From positions 1 to 64,000 of the forward strand of contig NZ_BDBQ01000092.1 in the NCBI RefSeq assembly GCF_001613065.1: 64,000 nucleotides of DNA, read 5' to 3'. This DNA is from Nocardia miyunensis NBRC 108239. GTDB lineage: Bacteria; Actinomycetota; Actinomycetes; Mycobacteriales; Mycobacteriaceae. Position 1 is the stretch's first letter; every line of letters starts with the position of its first letter. Shown here one piece after another: positions 33,919 through 42,796 of this stretch. The notes below the pieces were generated by a model. It made no database searches. It was not told where the DNA came from and saw only the letters and a list, made by a program, of their open reading frames with translations. Made by a program: the position numbers and the translations under genes.

Positions 33919-35069
33919 AGTCGGCCCGCCGCCCGGTCGAATCGATCCGCCGGCCTGGTCTCGGGCAGATCGTAGAGTTCTCGTGCGTTCTCGGACATGA
34001 TGCGGTGCTTCACCTCAGGGCTCAGCGAGCGCGGCAGGGCCTTGCTCGGCGGGTCGTAGTCGTAATGCGGGTAGTCACTCGAAAACAGCAGCAGCTCAGC
34101 AGCATTCGCCTCCTCGAACAGATCGGCGATCTGCTTCGGATTCGGCGATTCCTCAATGGGCTGCGAGGCCCAGCGGAAGTTGTCCCGCACGTACTCGAGC
34201 GGAGTCTTGCGCGCCGAGAGCTCCTGGCCGGTCCGATCCCAGTGCCGGGCCAGCCGATCCACCAGCGGCCGGTACCACAGGAATCCGCCCTCGATGAACA
34301 GGACCTTCATCTGAGGATGGCGGTCCAGCACGCCGTTGCAGATCCAGCTCGCCATATGCGTCGCGTACGCCATCGGCGCGATCAGCGAGTGGTATTCGAC
34401 GAAGTACTGCAGAGGACCGGTCGAGGTCCACCCCAGCGGCTGGGTGGCGCCGCCGCGGAAGTGCACGCCGACAGGCAGATTGTGCCGGGCCGCAGCTTCC
34501 CAGATCGGGTCGTACATCGGGTGGCCGAAGGGCCGCGGCCCATAGTGACCGACCATCACCTGACGAAACCCCGGGTGCTCGGCCCATTTCTCGATCTCCC
34601 GCGCCGCCGCGATCGGGTCGTCGACAGCGATCGAGATGGATCCGACGTACCGGTTCTCGTCGTTGTACTTCGACAGCCAGGTATCGGCGAGCCAGGTGTT
34701 CACCGCAGCCGCGAGCGCGGTGTCCAGGGCCGGGTCCACAGTGAAACCGCGGAAGCTCCACGGCAGCAGGATCGCGTAGTCGATCGGATCGTCGACGAAC
34801 AGCTGCTGTCCGACCATCTCCGGATCGGATCCGATATCGCCGTGCTCGGGGTAGGCGTCCTTGCGGCCGCCGCCGTCGAGGGTCTTGTACGTCGCACGGC
34901 TGAACGGCACGCGGTCGATGACGTTGCGGTTGCGCCATGGTGCGTCCAGGTAGGAGATGAGTTCCTCGAACGAGCGTGGTTCGACGTGGACGTCGGTGTC
35001 GATCGCCGAGATCCGCACGGGATCGGCCTGGGCTTCTCGGGGGCCCGAATGTGATTGTGCGAGTGTCAT
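33915..35069 (-). CDS. Amidohydrolase-2 family TIM-barrel protein (first of pair)
   Basis: From ATG 35069 this is 384 residues. It has ISAIDTDVHVEP with a D-x-H start, GVHFRGGA near residue 190, FIEGGFLWYRPL near 247 and the C-terminal LLLFSSDYPHYDYD with the conserved Asp. That is the amidohydrolase-2 group, which includes decarboxylases (ACMSD, gamma-resorcylate) and hydrolases of aromatic-pathway intermediates. It overlaps the second amidohydrolase by ATGA, so equal expression is expected. The substrate is probably the same compound handled by the Rieske/VOC enzymes downstream. Confidence 0.85.
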   Translation of the reverse strand: MTLAQSHSGPREAQADPVRISAIDTDVHVEPRSFEELISYLDAPWRNRNVIDRVPFSRATYKTLDGGGRKDAYPEHGDIGSDPEMVGQQLFVDDPIDYAILLPWSFRGFTVDPALDTALAAAVNTWLADTWLSKYNDENRYVGSISIAVDDPIAAAREIEKWAEHPGFRQVMVGHYGPRPFGHPMYDPIWEAAARHNLPVGVHFRGGATQPLGWTSTGPLQYFVEYHSLIAPMAYATHMASWICNGVLDRHPQMKVLFIEGGFLWYRPLVDRLARHWDRTGQELSARKTPLEYVRDNFRWASQPIEESPNPKQIADLFEEANAAELLLFSSDYPHYDYDPPSKALPRSLSPEVKHRIMSENARELYDLPETRPADRFDRAAGRL

Positions 35070-35148
35070 ATCCGTTACTCTCCTGTCCTTCGGAGGGAGT
35101 GCGAACACCGAAGTCGGTCTTCGCCTCGAAATCTGTGGTGCGGCCCGG

Positions 35149-36489
35149 TCAGGCCCCGGCAACGAGTCGGCCGACGGTGCGGTCGTCCTGCTTGACTCGT
35201 TCGATACGGGTGCCGAAGGGACGGGACAATTCGTCCAGGTGCTCGAGGATGCGCAGCGAGTCGTTCTCGTCGGCCACAACGGGGCAGCCGCGCTGCCAGC
35301 GAGGCAGGCCGAACCCGGAGGTCACAGGGATCAGCTCGCAAGCGGCAAGATCGCCGTTGTAGTCGAAGTCGAACTGGGCCAGGACGGACTCCCAGAATCG
35401 CCGTTCGGTGGCGTAGCCGGTGACCCGGTCGTACAGGTCCGCCGCCGTCGAGTCCAGCGGCATGCCCTGCTGCTCGTAGACCTCGAGCGGGAACGACCCG
35501 ATGGTTTCCAGGTTGAAGATGAAGTTGCCCAGCGAATAGCAGATGGGCCGGTTGCGATAGAGTTCGATGCCCCGCAGCATGTGCGGACCCGAGCCGAGGA
35601 TCGCGTTCGCACCAGCGTCGATGAGCCGATGCGCGAGCGGTTGCAGGAACTCCGCGCCCACCTCGGTATTCCATCGCCCGTCCACACCTTCGTGGCAGTG
35701 CAGCGCCACGAACACCAGATCGGCCTGTTTGGCGGCCTCGTCCACGACTTCGACCAAGGCCTGCACGTCACGTTCGAGGGCATCGGTCTGGACGTGCGAA
35801 CGCTCGTCCGGCGCGAAATGCACACCCTCCACAGCGAATCCGTCGAATGGCGGGCGGTCGTAGACATTCATATCCGGGTACGGGAAGGAGATGCCGGGTG
35901 CGGTCGTACCGGTAGCGGCCACGTCGACACCCGCCTCGGCGAGGATGTCGTGCAACAGCTCGAACTTCTCCCGCGCGATGTAGTGCGTCTTCTGGAGCCG
36001 CACCGGCGCCATCCCGGGCCGCCCGACATCCCCCTCCCCCGGATCTGCGGCGACCGACAGCCGAGCATTCGACGAGCCCGCCGAGATCAGCGCGACCCGG
36101 CCTTGTGCGGTCTGCAGGTACACCGGCCGGCGAGCCTCGCGCAGGGTGTGGCCGACACCGGCGAAAACCATTCCTCGCTTGTGGAGTTCGGCGATCGAGG
36201 CGGCCAGGCCGTTGGTGCCGTAGTCGGTGGCGTGGTTGTTGGCCATGCCGTAGAGGTCGAACCCGAGCCAACCGAATTCGTCGAGCAACTCCGGGTCCAC
36301 ACCCACGTGCGTGCCGTGGAAGGTGGTTGCGGGCATCCGGCCTGTGCCCGGGAACACCATCTCCAGGTTGGTGAACGACACGTCCGCCGAGCGCACTCGA
36401 TCCACCACATCGGTGAACCCCGGGGTGCGGACCGCGGACAGGCGCCTGGTCAGGATCGAGTCACCGGTCGCCACGAGGCGGGTCGTCAT
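35149..36489 (-). CDS. CapA-family metallophosphatase-like protein
   Basis: This 446-residue protein has the CapA/PgsA fold: VATGDSILTRRL at the start, SFTNLEMVFPG near 40, MANNHATDYG near 80, LHCHEGVDGRW near 262, and GSGPHMLRG then YSLGNFIFN near 305-325. The metal-site Asp, Asn and His residues are in place. Most CapA proteins act in poly-gamma-glutamate export or are secreted, but this one has no signal peptide or anchor, so it is cytosolic. It leads the catabolic operon, divergent from the FadR-type regulator. A hydrolytic step on the pathway substrate is a guess. Confidence 0.82.
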   Translation of the reverse strand: MTTRLVATGDSILTRRLSAVRTPGFTDVVDRVRSADVSFTNLEMVFPGTGRMPATTFHGTHVGVDPELLDEFGWLGFDLYGMANNHATDYGTNGLAASIAELHKRGMVFAGVGHTLREARRPVYLQTAQGRVALISAGSSNARLSVAADPGEGDVGRPGMAPVRLQKTHYIAREKFELLHDILAEAGVDVAATGTTAPGISFPYPDMNVYDRPPFDGFAVEGVHFAPDERSHVQTDALERDVQALVEVVDEAAKQADLVFVALHCHEGVDGRWNTEVGAEFLQPLAHRLIDAGANAILGSGPHMLRGIELYRNRPICYSLGNFIFNLETIGSFPLEVYEQQGMPLDSTAADLYDRVTGYATERRFWESVLAQFDFDYNGDLAACELIPVTSGFGLPRWQRGCPVVADENDSLRILEHLDELSRPFGTRIERVKQDDRTVGRLVAGA

Positions 36490-36673
36490 AAGTAGGTCCT
36501 TTCACGTCGATGCTCGAGGCACCGGGCCGTCCGGGCCCGGACATCGAACAGCTGGTCGGCGCATCGCCGACGAAACGGGCGGGTCTCCGGTTCGCTGCAC
36601 GTCGTGGATGTCTCGAGACGACGTCTGCAGCCATGTCGGTCGCACCAACAGAGGGGCCGGATGTGGCATCGAT

Positions 36674-36697
36674 GTAAATTCATTTAAATAGATTTAC
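36674..36697. promoter_or_regulatory. Palindromic operator candidate 1
   Basis: GTAAATTCATTTAAATAGAT continued by TTAC is a near-perfect palindrome centred on TTTAAA. Its core CATTTAAAT is shared with site 2, centre to centre 182 bases away. It lies 185 bases upstream of capA. The regulator next door is the natural candidate to bind. Confidence 0.55.
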
Positions 36698-36858
36698 AGG
36701 CGAGTGTCAACCGTCACTCCACCTCGAAGCACAGGGGCAGCAGGAGCGGCCCGCACGTAGCCACTCAACCGACCTCACGTCGATCGACTCGACGCCCTGT
36801 GGCAGTCGATCGCCGCGGTCGCCTCGGAGCCCAGATCCACCCTTGACACCCAAAGAGC

Positions 36859-36876
36859 AATCCATTTAAATGAATT
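36859..36876. promoter_or_regulatory. Palindromic operator candidate 2
   Basis: AATCCATTTAAATGAATT is a palindrome with one mismatch sharing the CATTTAAATG core with site 1. It lies 237 bases upstream of the regulator's ATG. Two spaced sites suggest looping or dual control of the divergent promoters. Confidence 0.55.
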
Positions 36877-37112
36877 TCGTCACGCCGGAGCCCGGCGTCG
36901 CACCCCGTCCGCCACGATCAGTCGCCGACGCGGTGGCCGACCAGCACTCGGCAATCAACTGAACGAACGAAACCCGTTGCGCACCAATGGCCGACAGGGG
37001 CGCGAGCGTCCGCACAGCGACCATCACCGCGACGGCCGTCAGGACGCTCGATCCACCCCGGCGCCCCGGTGCTTCTGCACAACCGACGACACCCCATCGA
37101 CAAAGGAGTCGT

Positions 37113-37949
37113 ATGCAATCCGCAACTCAGTCACCCCCGTCACATGCCCGAGCCCGGCACGGCGTGATCACTTCTCCGGCAATCGGTTACCAGCAGGTTC
37201 GCGACGCGAACCCAGCTCCCCGGCTGCATTCGGGAACACCATCCGAGTATCGTGACGGAGTGAGCTCATCGGTGGGGAAGAAGACGGCACGGGTCGTAGC
37301 CGGTGAAGTCGTGCGCGAAATTGCTTTCGAGGGCCTGCAACGTCTGCCGTCGGAGGCCGAGCTCCTCAAGCGTTTCCCCGTCAGCCGCCCGACCCTCCGC
37401 GAAGCGCTGCGCATCCTCGAGATGTACGGGGTCATTTCACTGAAGCCGGGACCCGGCGGCGGAGCGATCGTCAACGAGGTCGCCAGCTACCAATTCGCGA
37501 ATTCATCGTCGCTGTATTTCCACCTCATGCAGCTCACACTGCGCGACCTCATGGCCACGCGCATGCGGCTCGAGCCGCTCATGGCCCGATTGGCAGCCGA
37601 GCGCGTGGCCCAGGGCGACCTGAGCGCCGACATGACCGATACCGACGGCAACCTCACGTTGAGCGAGGGCGATATCCACCTCAGCGTCGCCCGGCTATCC
37701 GGCGACCCGATCCTCGTGCTCGTCGCTCAGGCGCTCCGCGACATCTTCTCGGACAAGTCGAGCATGGAACGGGTCCGAAAAGATCTGGCCACCAACGTAA
37801 CTCCACCACACGAGCTGATCGAGAAGGCCGTTCGGTCCGGCGCGGCGAACGACGCCGAACGGCTCATGCGCGAACACCTCACCGACTATGTCGCCAAACT
37901 CGAGCAGAGCTACCCCAATCTGCTCGACGAAGTCATCGACTGGACCTGA
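37113..37949 (+). CDS. GntR/FadR-family transcriptional regulator
   Basis: ATG 37113 is chosen because AAAGGAG lies six bases upstream, giving 278 residues with a 50-residue disordered lead. GTG 37260 would also work and starts directly before the domain. The winged helix follows (GEVVREIAFEGLQRLPSEAE, FPVSRPTLREALRILEMYGV), then an FCD helical sensor domain (MRLEPLMARLAAERVA; EGDIHLSVARLSGDPILVLV). FCD regulators usually sense small carboxylates through a metal site. It diverges from the CapA/amidohydrolase operon and probably represses it via the two palindromes. Confidence 0.87.
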   Translation: MQSATQSPPSHARARHGVITSPAIGYQQVRDANPAPRLHSGTPSEYRDGVSSSVGKKTARVVAGEVVREIAFEGLQRLPSEAELLKRFPVSRPTLREALRILEMYGVISLKPGPGGGAIVNEVASYQFANSSSLYFHLMQLTLRDLMATRMRLEPLMARLAAERVAQGDLSADMTDTDGNLTLSEGDIHLSVARLSGDPILVLVAQALRDIFSDKSSMERVRKDLATNVTPPHELIEKAVRSGAANDAERLMREHLTDYVAKLEQSYPNLLDEVIDWT

Positions 37950-38326
37950 GCGAAGGCATAACAGCCCGGGACATCGTGGACCGGCGCGGTACGCGAATCG
38001 AGGGAGCAGCACCCGGCCGCCCGAGACCGAGCGGACTGCCCTTCATTTGTCGTCGGTAAGCAAAAATCGCGGCCGACGAGTCTCCCGCCACTGATACACG
38101 ACACCACCGAGATACGGCGATCATTCCAATGATCCGCGTTCGGTGCGTCATGCCCTATCCGCCTGGCGCATTTCTCTTTCGCCCTGCGCTTTCCCCATAG
38201 GGATCAAGCACCTCGAATACAGGCCGGCAATTGCAGAACTGCAGATGAATGAAAGGCATTTCGAGTTCTTCCGGGCCTGTACGACGCAGCACCAAGCCCG
38301 ACTCCGACACGGAGGTAATTCCCCAC
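37950..38326. other. Intergenic region upstream of the symporter
   Basis: No gene or clear hairpin was found across these 377 bases. The promoter of the leader ORF/symporter unit should lie in the right half, which contains AT-richer patches near 38215-38260. Confidence 0.35.
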
Positions 38327-38407
38327 ATGAACAGCACAACCCTGGTTGCCGTAGCAGCCACCACCGGCGGTCGTCTCGCCGGTGAGATCCGCGGGAGGAC
38401 CGCATGA
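38327..38407 (+). CDS. 26-residue leader ORF coupled to the symporter
   Basis: ATG 38327 follows a strong ribosome site (GGAGGT, nine bases away). It opens 26 codons (MNSTTLVAVAATTGGRLAGE and a short basic end) whose TGA overlaps the symporter ATG (ATGA). It could be a translated leader that couples or gates symporter translation. It has no stalling motif I can name. Confidence 0.45.
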   Translation: MNSTTLVAVAATTGGRLAGEIRGRTA

Positions 38408-39732
38408 GCACCACGCACCAAACGAGTCGGAGCCACCAGCGGCGAGTCGCCCTCGCCAGCCTCATCGGTAGCTCAGTCGAGTATTACGAATTCTTCATCT
38501 ACGGACTCTCCGCCTCGCTGGTATTCGGCAAACTGTTCTTCCCGTCGGTCGACCCCGTCGCGGGGACACTGCTGTCGCTGTCGACATTCGGGGTCGCATT
38601 CTTGGCTCGCCCGATCGGCGGCTGGTTGTTGGGCCACTTCGGCGACCGAATCGGCCGACGGACGGTACTGGTGCTGACCCTGGTGGGTATGGGCGGGGCC
38701 ACCACGCTGGTCGGTCTGTTGCCCGGATACAACACGATCGGGATCGCAGCTCCGATCATGTTGGTCGTGTTGCGGGTGATCCAGGGGTTGGCCGTGGCGG
38801 GCGGTACCACGGGCGGGTTCCTGCTGACCTACGAGCACACCGAAAGTGGCGGGCGGCGTGGGCTTTTCACCGGTGCGGTGAGTACCGGCAGCCTCGTGGG
38901 TCTGCTGCTGGCCAATGGTGCGTTCTTCCTGGTCAATCTGTTGCCCAAGGATCAGTTCATGCTGTGGGGGTGGCGGCTGCCGTTCATTGCCAGCATCGCG
39001 CTGGTCGGGGTCGGGCTCTATATCCGCAACCGACTCGCCGAGAGCCCGGACTTCACCGAGGCGAAAGACTCCGGGCAGGTGAGCAGCAACCCCGCACTGG
39101 AGGTGATCCGCGAGCATCCGCTGCGGTTCGTGGGCCTGGTGCTGGTGACCGTCCCGCAGAGCATCTTCTTCTACCTCGGCTCGGTGTTCTCACTGAGCTA
39201 CGCACCCAAGGTCGGCGTCAGTTCGACCACCGTGTCACTGCTGGTGATGGTGATCTGCGCACTACTGGTGTTCGTCATGCCGTTGTTCGGTTGGATCGGC
39301 GACCGCACCAGCCGACCACGCGCGGTTTTCGCCGGTGGAATGGTCGTGATGGTCATCGCACCGTTCGTCTGGTTCTCGCTGTTCGGCACCCGAAATCCAG
39401 TGCTGCTGTTCATCGGGTTCGCCCTTCTGCTGGGCGGTTTCGCCGTCAACTACAGCGTGCAGGGCATGTATTACCCGCAACTGTTCCCACCGCATCTGCG
39501 CTACACCGCGATCGGGGTCAGTTCCGCAGTCGGCAACGTCCTGGGCGGCGCGTTCGCACCGCTCATCGCGGTCTGGCTGATGAACAGCTCAGGAAGCTGG
39601 GTACCGGTCGCGGGCTACATGACCGCCGTGGCGACCCTGGCGCTGGTGATCACCCTGTTCCTACGCCCAGGTGCGAGTTCACCGATCCGGGAACTGGATC
39701 TCGGCCCCGAACCCGAAGGAGCACTGTCGTGA
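38404..39732 (+). CDS. MFS transporter, metabolite:H+ symporter (MHS) type
   Basis: This 442-residue protein has 12 hydrophobic segments and the MHS signatures SSVEYYEFFIYGLSASLVFG at the start, FGDRIGRRTVLVLTLVGMGG after TM2-3, and a second DRTSRPRAVFAGG in the central loop. MHS proteins import organic acids such as shikimate, alpha-ketoglutarate or aromatic acids with protons. GGGAGGA precedes its ATG. The alpha/beta hydrolase gene overlaps its stop (GTGA), so import and hydrolysis are co-expressed. It may feed the adjacent catabolic operon. Confidence 0.9.
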   Translation: MSTTHQTSRSHQRRVALASLIGSSVEYYEFFIYGLSASLVFGKLFFPSVDPVAGTLLSLSTFGVAFLARPIGGWLLGHFGDRIGRRTVLVLTLVGMGGATTLVGLLPGYNTIGIAAPIMLVVLRVIQGLAVAGGTTGGFLLTYEHTESGGRRGLFTGAVSTGSLVGLLLANGAFFLVNLLPKDQFMLWGWRLPFIASIALVGVGLYIRNRLAESPDFTEAKDSGQVSSNPALEVIREHPLRFVGLVLVTVPQSIFFYLGSVFSLSYAPKVGVSSTTVSLLVMVICALLVFVMPLFGWIGDRTSRPRAVFAGGMVVMVIAPFVWFSLFGTRNPVLLFIGFALLLGGFAVNYSVQGMYYPQLFPPHLRYTAIGVSSAVGNVLGGAFAPLIAVWLMNSSGSWVPVAGYMTAVATLALVITLFLRPGASSPIRELDLGPEPEGALS

Positions 39733-40679
39733 TCCGCACCGAACACCGCATCGACGTCAGCACCGCAGTCGGGATGCCGGCCACACTCGCGGTCACCGTT
39801 TTCCGCAGCGCCCCGGACCCCGAACTGTTCGCCTTCGCGACCCCCGGCGGCGGCTACACCCGGACCTACTTCGACCTGTCGCACCCGGCCCTGCCCGGAC
39901 CGGGACAAGCCGAGTACCATGCCACACGGGGCTGGGCATTCGCGGTCTGCGACCCGCTGGGCACAGGCGAGAGCGGCCCGGTTCCCGACTCTCTCGCCGA
40001 CCTCGACACGAGCGCACACGCCGCCCACCTCGCCTGCACCGAACTGCGTAACCAGCTGCGCCTCGGCCCCGCCATCGGCATCGGTCACTCCCTCGGCGGC
40101 ATGCAGCTGATCCACCAGCAGAGCCGCTTCCGGACGTTCTCAGCCATCGCCGTGCTGGGCTTCAGCGCCGTGCACACGTTCATCCCCACTCCCGCGAAAG
40201 GCATGCTCGCCCCCGCGGGCGGCAGTTCGGTAGCCGAGGCTTGGTCCGGCGAACTGACAGACGACCTGGCCAACGTGCGCTACGCGTACCACTGGGACGA
40301 TGTGGCCCCGGAGGTCGTGGCCGACGACCTTTCGGCGGGGTTCCCGGTCCGCACCGCCGACACCATGCCGCCCTGGATCAGCCGGACCTTTCCGCCGTTC
40401 GCCGCAGACTGCATGGCGCCGGGCGTCGTGGCGGACCAGGCCGCAACCATCGACGTGCCGGTCTTCCTCGGCGCCGGGGAACGCGACGTCCTCGCCGACA
40501 TTCGCGCCGAAGCGGCCGCATACCCCGGCAGCCGGGATATCACGATTGCCGAGGTCCCCCGGTGTGCGCACATGCACAACTTCTCCCCACAGCGTGAAAT
40601 CCTCTGGCAGCGCCTGCACAGTTGGGCCGACACGCTGGAAATCTCCGAAAGTCCAGTGATCGTAGACTCGCACGCCTGA
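39729..40679 (+). CDS. Alpha/beta-hydrolase
   Basis: GTG 39729 overlaps the symporter stop (GTGA), giving 316 residues. The nucleophile elbow GIGHSLGGMQL lies near residue 117. An acid (FLGAGERDVLADI) lies near 252 and the late His (CAHMHNFSPQR) near 285, which completes a Ser-Asp-His triad. No signal peptide is present. It probably hydrolyses an ester or lactone brought in by the symporter. The substrate is not readable from sequence. Confidence 0.85.
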   Translation: MIRTEHRIDVSTAVGMPATLAVTVFRSAPDPELFAFATPGGGYTRTYFDLSHPALPGPGQAEYHATRGWAFAVCDPLGTGESGPVPDSLADLDTSAHAAHLACTELRNQLRLGPAIGIGHSLGGMQLIHQQSRFRTFSAIAVLGFSAVHTFIPTPAKGMLAPAGGSSVAEAWSGELTDDLANVRYAYHWDDVAPEVVADDLSAGFPVRTADTMPPWISRTFPPFAADCMAPGVVADQAATIDVPVFLGAGERDVLADIRAEAAAYPGSRDITIAEVPRCAHMHNFSPQREILWQRLHSWADTLEISESPVIVDSHA

Positions 40680-40714
40680 CAGCGGTGCTATCGCAGCGGA
40701 CTACCGCGCACGTT

Positions 40715-40746
40715 CGTGTGGTGCTCGGTCCCCCGAGCACCACACG
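40715..40746. terminator. Bidirectional terminator between convergent genes
   Basis: CGTGTGGTGCTCGG (40715-40728) pairs exactly with 40733-40746 around TCCC. It lies between the stops of the convergent alpha/beta-hydrolase and efflux-pump genes, where a shared terminator is expected. There is no long T-run, as is common in actinobacteria. Confidence 0.65.
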
Positions 40747-40767
40747 CACGCACCGATGGTCCCGACC

Positions 40768-42228
40768 TCACTCGGCGGGCACCTCGTGCCCGCGGCTCAG
40801 TGAGGCCACCAGCGCGACCATGCACGAAATTCCGAGCGCCACCAGCGCCCACCGGTAGCCAGCAGTGAAGGCATCCAGCGCGCCCCTCGACAGCGACGAC
40901 AAGGTCCCGCCGTAGGCGGCCTTCTGCTCCGCCGCGCCGAGTCCAGCGGTGGTGATCGCGAGGGAAAGCGCTGTGCTCAAAGCGAATCCGGCGTTCTGTG
41001 TGGTCTGCCGGACACCGTTGGCGACTCCGCGTCGGTGGGCGGGGGCGCTGCTCATGATGGAGCTGGTATTGGGCGTCATGAACAGCCCCGCACCGCCGCC
41101 GATGGCGAGGAGGCACACATCCATCAGCACCTCGAATTGCTCCGGGCGCGCCATCGCCGCGAGACCGAACAGCCCCGCCGCGGTGAGGGCGATGCCGAGG
41201 CTGCCGAGCAGCTTCGCCCCGAAGTAGCCGCTCAACCGACCTGCGATCGGCGCGGCCACCGACATCGCCGCAGCCACGAACAGCACGTGCAGACCCGCGG
41301 CATACGGTTCCAGACCGCGCGCTGCCTGCAAGTACAACGCGACCAAGGTGACCACGGCGAAGTACGCCATCGACATGAACAGCAACGCGATATAGGCCGA
41401 AGTGCGAGCGCGGTGCGCGAAGAACGACGGTTCCACCAGCGGGTGCGCCCGATGACGTTCGATCGCCACGAACAGCGGGCCGCACACGATGAACATCAGG
41501 AGCCCGATGAACACCTCGGGACTGGTCCAGCCTTCGGCGCCACCTTCGGACAGGGCGATCACCAGACCGCCCAGAGCCAGGCTGGACACCACCGCACCCG
41601 CGAGGTCGAACGGCTCACGCTTGGTCGGTGTGGTGTCCCGGCGCAGGTTGATCGCTGCCCAGATCAGCCCGACCACGCCGATCGGCACGTTGAACCAGAA
41701 CACCGCGCGCCAACCCCACACCGAAGCCAGCAGACCGCCCACGACCGGGCCGAGGACCTGCGCCAGCGAGGACACCGTGGCGTTGATCCCCAATGCCGTG
41801 AACAGGCGATTCGCCGGAAACGCGTCGGTGACCAACGCGGTGATGTTGCACAGCAACGCGGCCGCACCCACAGCCTGAACGCACCGCAGCGCGACTAGCC
41901 AGCCGATGTTCGGTGCCAGACCACATGCCAGGCTTGCCAGCGTCAGCACGGACAGACCGGTCAGATACATCCGGCGTCGGCCGAACATATCGGTGACCCG
42001 ACCGAACACGAATACCAGCACGGTCGTCACGAGCATGTAGGACAGCAGCATCCACGACGCCCCGGCCGCGCCCGCACCGAAATGACGACTCACCGTCGGT
42101 AGCGCGACCGCAATCGTGGAGGTGTTCACCGACGCCAGGAAGCCGCCCGCACAGGCGACGGTGAGCACACGCCACGCATGCCTGCTCGCCTGCGGGATGT
42201 CGATTGCGCGTTCAGCCAAAGCAGTCAT
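40768..42228 (-). CDS. DHA2-family multidrug efflux MFS transporter
   Basis: From ATG 42228 (AAGGGAAT upstream, ATGA overlap with MarR) the protein is 486 residues with 14 predicted helices. It starts WRVLTVACAGGFLASVNTST, an EmrB/QacA-type first helix. FGRVTDMFGRRRMYLTGL is motif A and VLGPVVGGLLASVWGWRAVF is the antiporter motif C. Members export hydrophobic drugs or toxic metabolites. Its coupling to a MarR regulator suggests induction by a phenolic compound from the nearby pathways. Confidence 0.9.
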   Translation of the reverse strand: MTALAERAIDIPQASRHAWRVLTVACAGGFLASVNTSTIAVALPTVSRHFGAGAAGASWMLLSYMLVTTVLVFVFGRVTDMFGRRRMYLTGLSVLTLASLACGLAPNIGWLVALRCVQAVGAAALLCNITALVTDAFPANRLFTALGINATVSSLAQVLGPVVGGLLASVWGWRAVFWFNVPIGVVGLIWAAINLRRDTTPTKREPFDLAGAVVSSLALGGLVIALSEGGAEGWTSPEVFIGLLMFIVCGPLFVAIERHRAHPLVEPSFFAHRARTSAYIALLFMSMAYFAVVTLVALYLQAARGLEPYAAGLHVLFVAAAMSVAAPIAGRLSGYFGAKLLGSLGIALTAAGLFGLAAMARPEQFEVLMDVCLLAIGGGAGLFMTPNTSSIMSSAPAHRRGVANGVRQTTQNAGFALSTALSLAITTAGLGAAEQKAAYGGTLSSLSRGALDAFTAGYRWALVALGISCMVALVASLSRGHEVPAE

Positions 42229-42722
42229 ATTCCCTTGTCTCCCTCCATGTTCGGGCCATTCAGCTTGGTGGGGCTCAGCTCCCGCACGACGCCCTCGCCG
42301 ATCGCGATCAACTCTTCTCGCATGATCGGCGTCAGCAGGTCGAGGAAGCTTTCTCGCACGGTGCGCGCGAACCGCGGCGCGGCCAGTTCGACCGTCCTCA
42401 GACCGTGTTCGGTCAGCACCGCCGTCCACCCGCGCCGATCGCCCTCGGCAGGTTCGCGTCGCATTAACCCCTCGGCTTCGAGCCGCCCGATCGCGTGAGC
42501 CATGCGACTCGCCTTCGAGCCGGTCTCGATTGCCAGATCGTTGATCCGCATCGACCAAGACGGTGCGCGACGCAACCGCCACAGAATCTCGAAGTAGGTG
42601 CGCGGCAAGCCGACATCCCAGCCGAGATCCTCATCGAGACGGGTCATCAACGCCCGCCACGACCGGTCCAGAGACCGGAACGTCCGGAGCTCACGAGGTT
42701 CGAGCCAAAAGGCGTCTTTCAC
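42225..42722 (-). CDS. MarR-family repressor of the efflux gene
   Basis: This 165-residue protein has the winged helix MRINDLAIETGSKASRMAHA followed by LEAEGLMRREPAEGDRRGW (the wing), and dimer helices at both ends. The gene overlaps the pump gene. It diverges from the isochorismatase-like gene, with a perfect palindrome (42736-42752) 14 bases before its start codon. Repression of both flanks and release by a phenolic ligand is the family norm. It is clearly paralogous to the MarR at 43497-44003. Confidence 0.88.
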   Translation of the reverse strand: MKDAFWLEPRELRTFRSLDRSWRALMTRLDEDLGWDVGLPRTYFEILWRLRRAPSWSMRINDLAIETGSKASRMAHAIGRLEAEGLMRREPAEGDRRGWTAVLTEHGLRTVELAAPRFARTVRESFLDLLTPIMREELIAIGEGVVRELSPTKLNGPNMEGDKGI

Positions 42723-42735
42723 AGGTTTACTTTAA

Positions 42736-42752
42736 CACTGTAATATACAGTG
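42736..42752. promoter_or_regulatory. MarR operator candidate
   Basis: CACTGTA-ATA-TACAGTG is a perfect inverted repeat between the divergent marR and isochorismatase-like genes, overlapping a likely promoter (TTTAACACTGTAATAT). The size suits a MarR dimer. Confidence 0.6.
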
Positions 42753-42796
42753 CTGTAATAAATGTGATGGACGAGATGATGAAGGAGTCCCTGATC

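Larger units (their letters stand above)
36490..37112. other. Divergent promoter region of the catabolic operon and its regulator
   Basis: These 623 bases hold two AT-rich palindromes of the same core at 36674-36697 and 36859-36876 within GC-rich surroundings. No gene is supported. It serves capA leftward and the FadR-type gene rightward. Confidence 0.6.
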
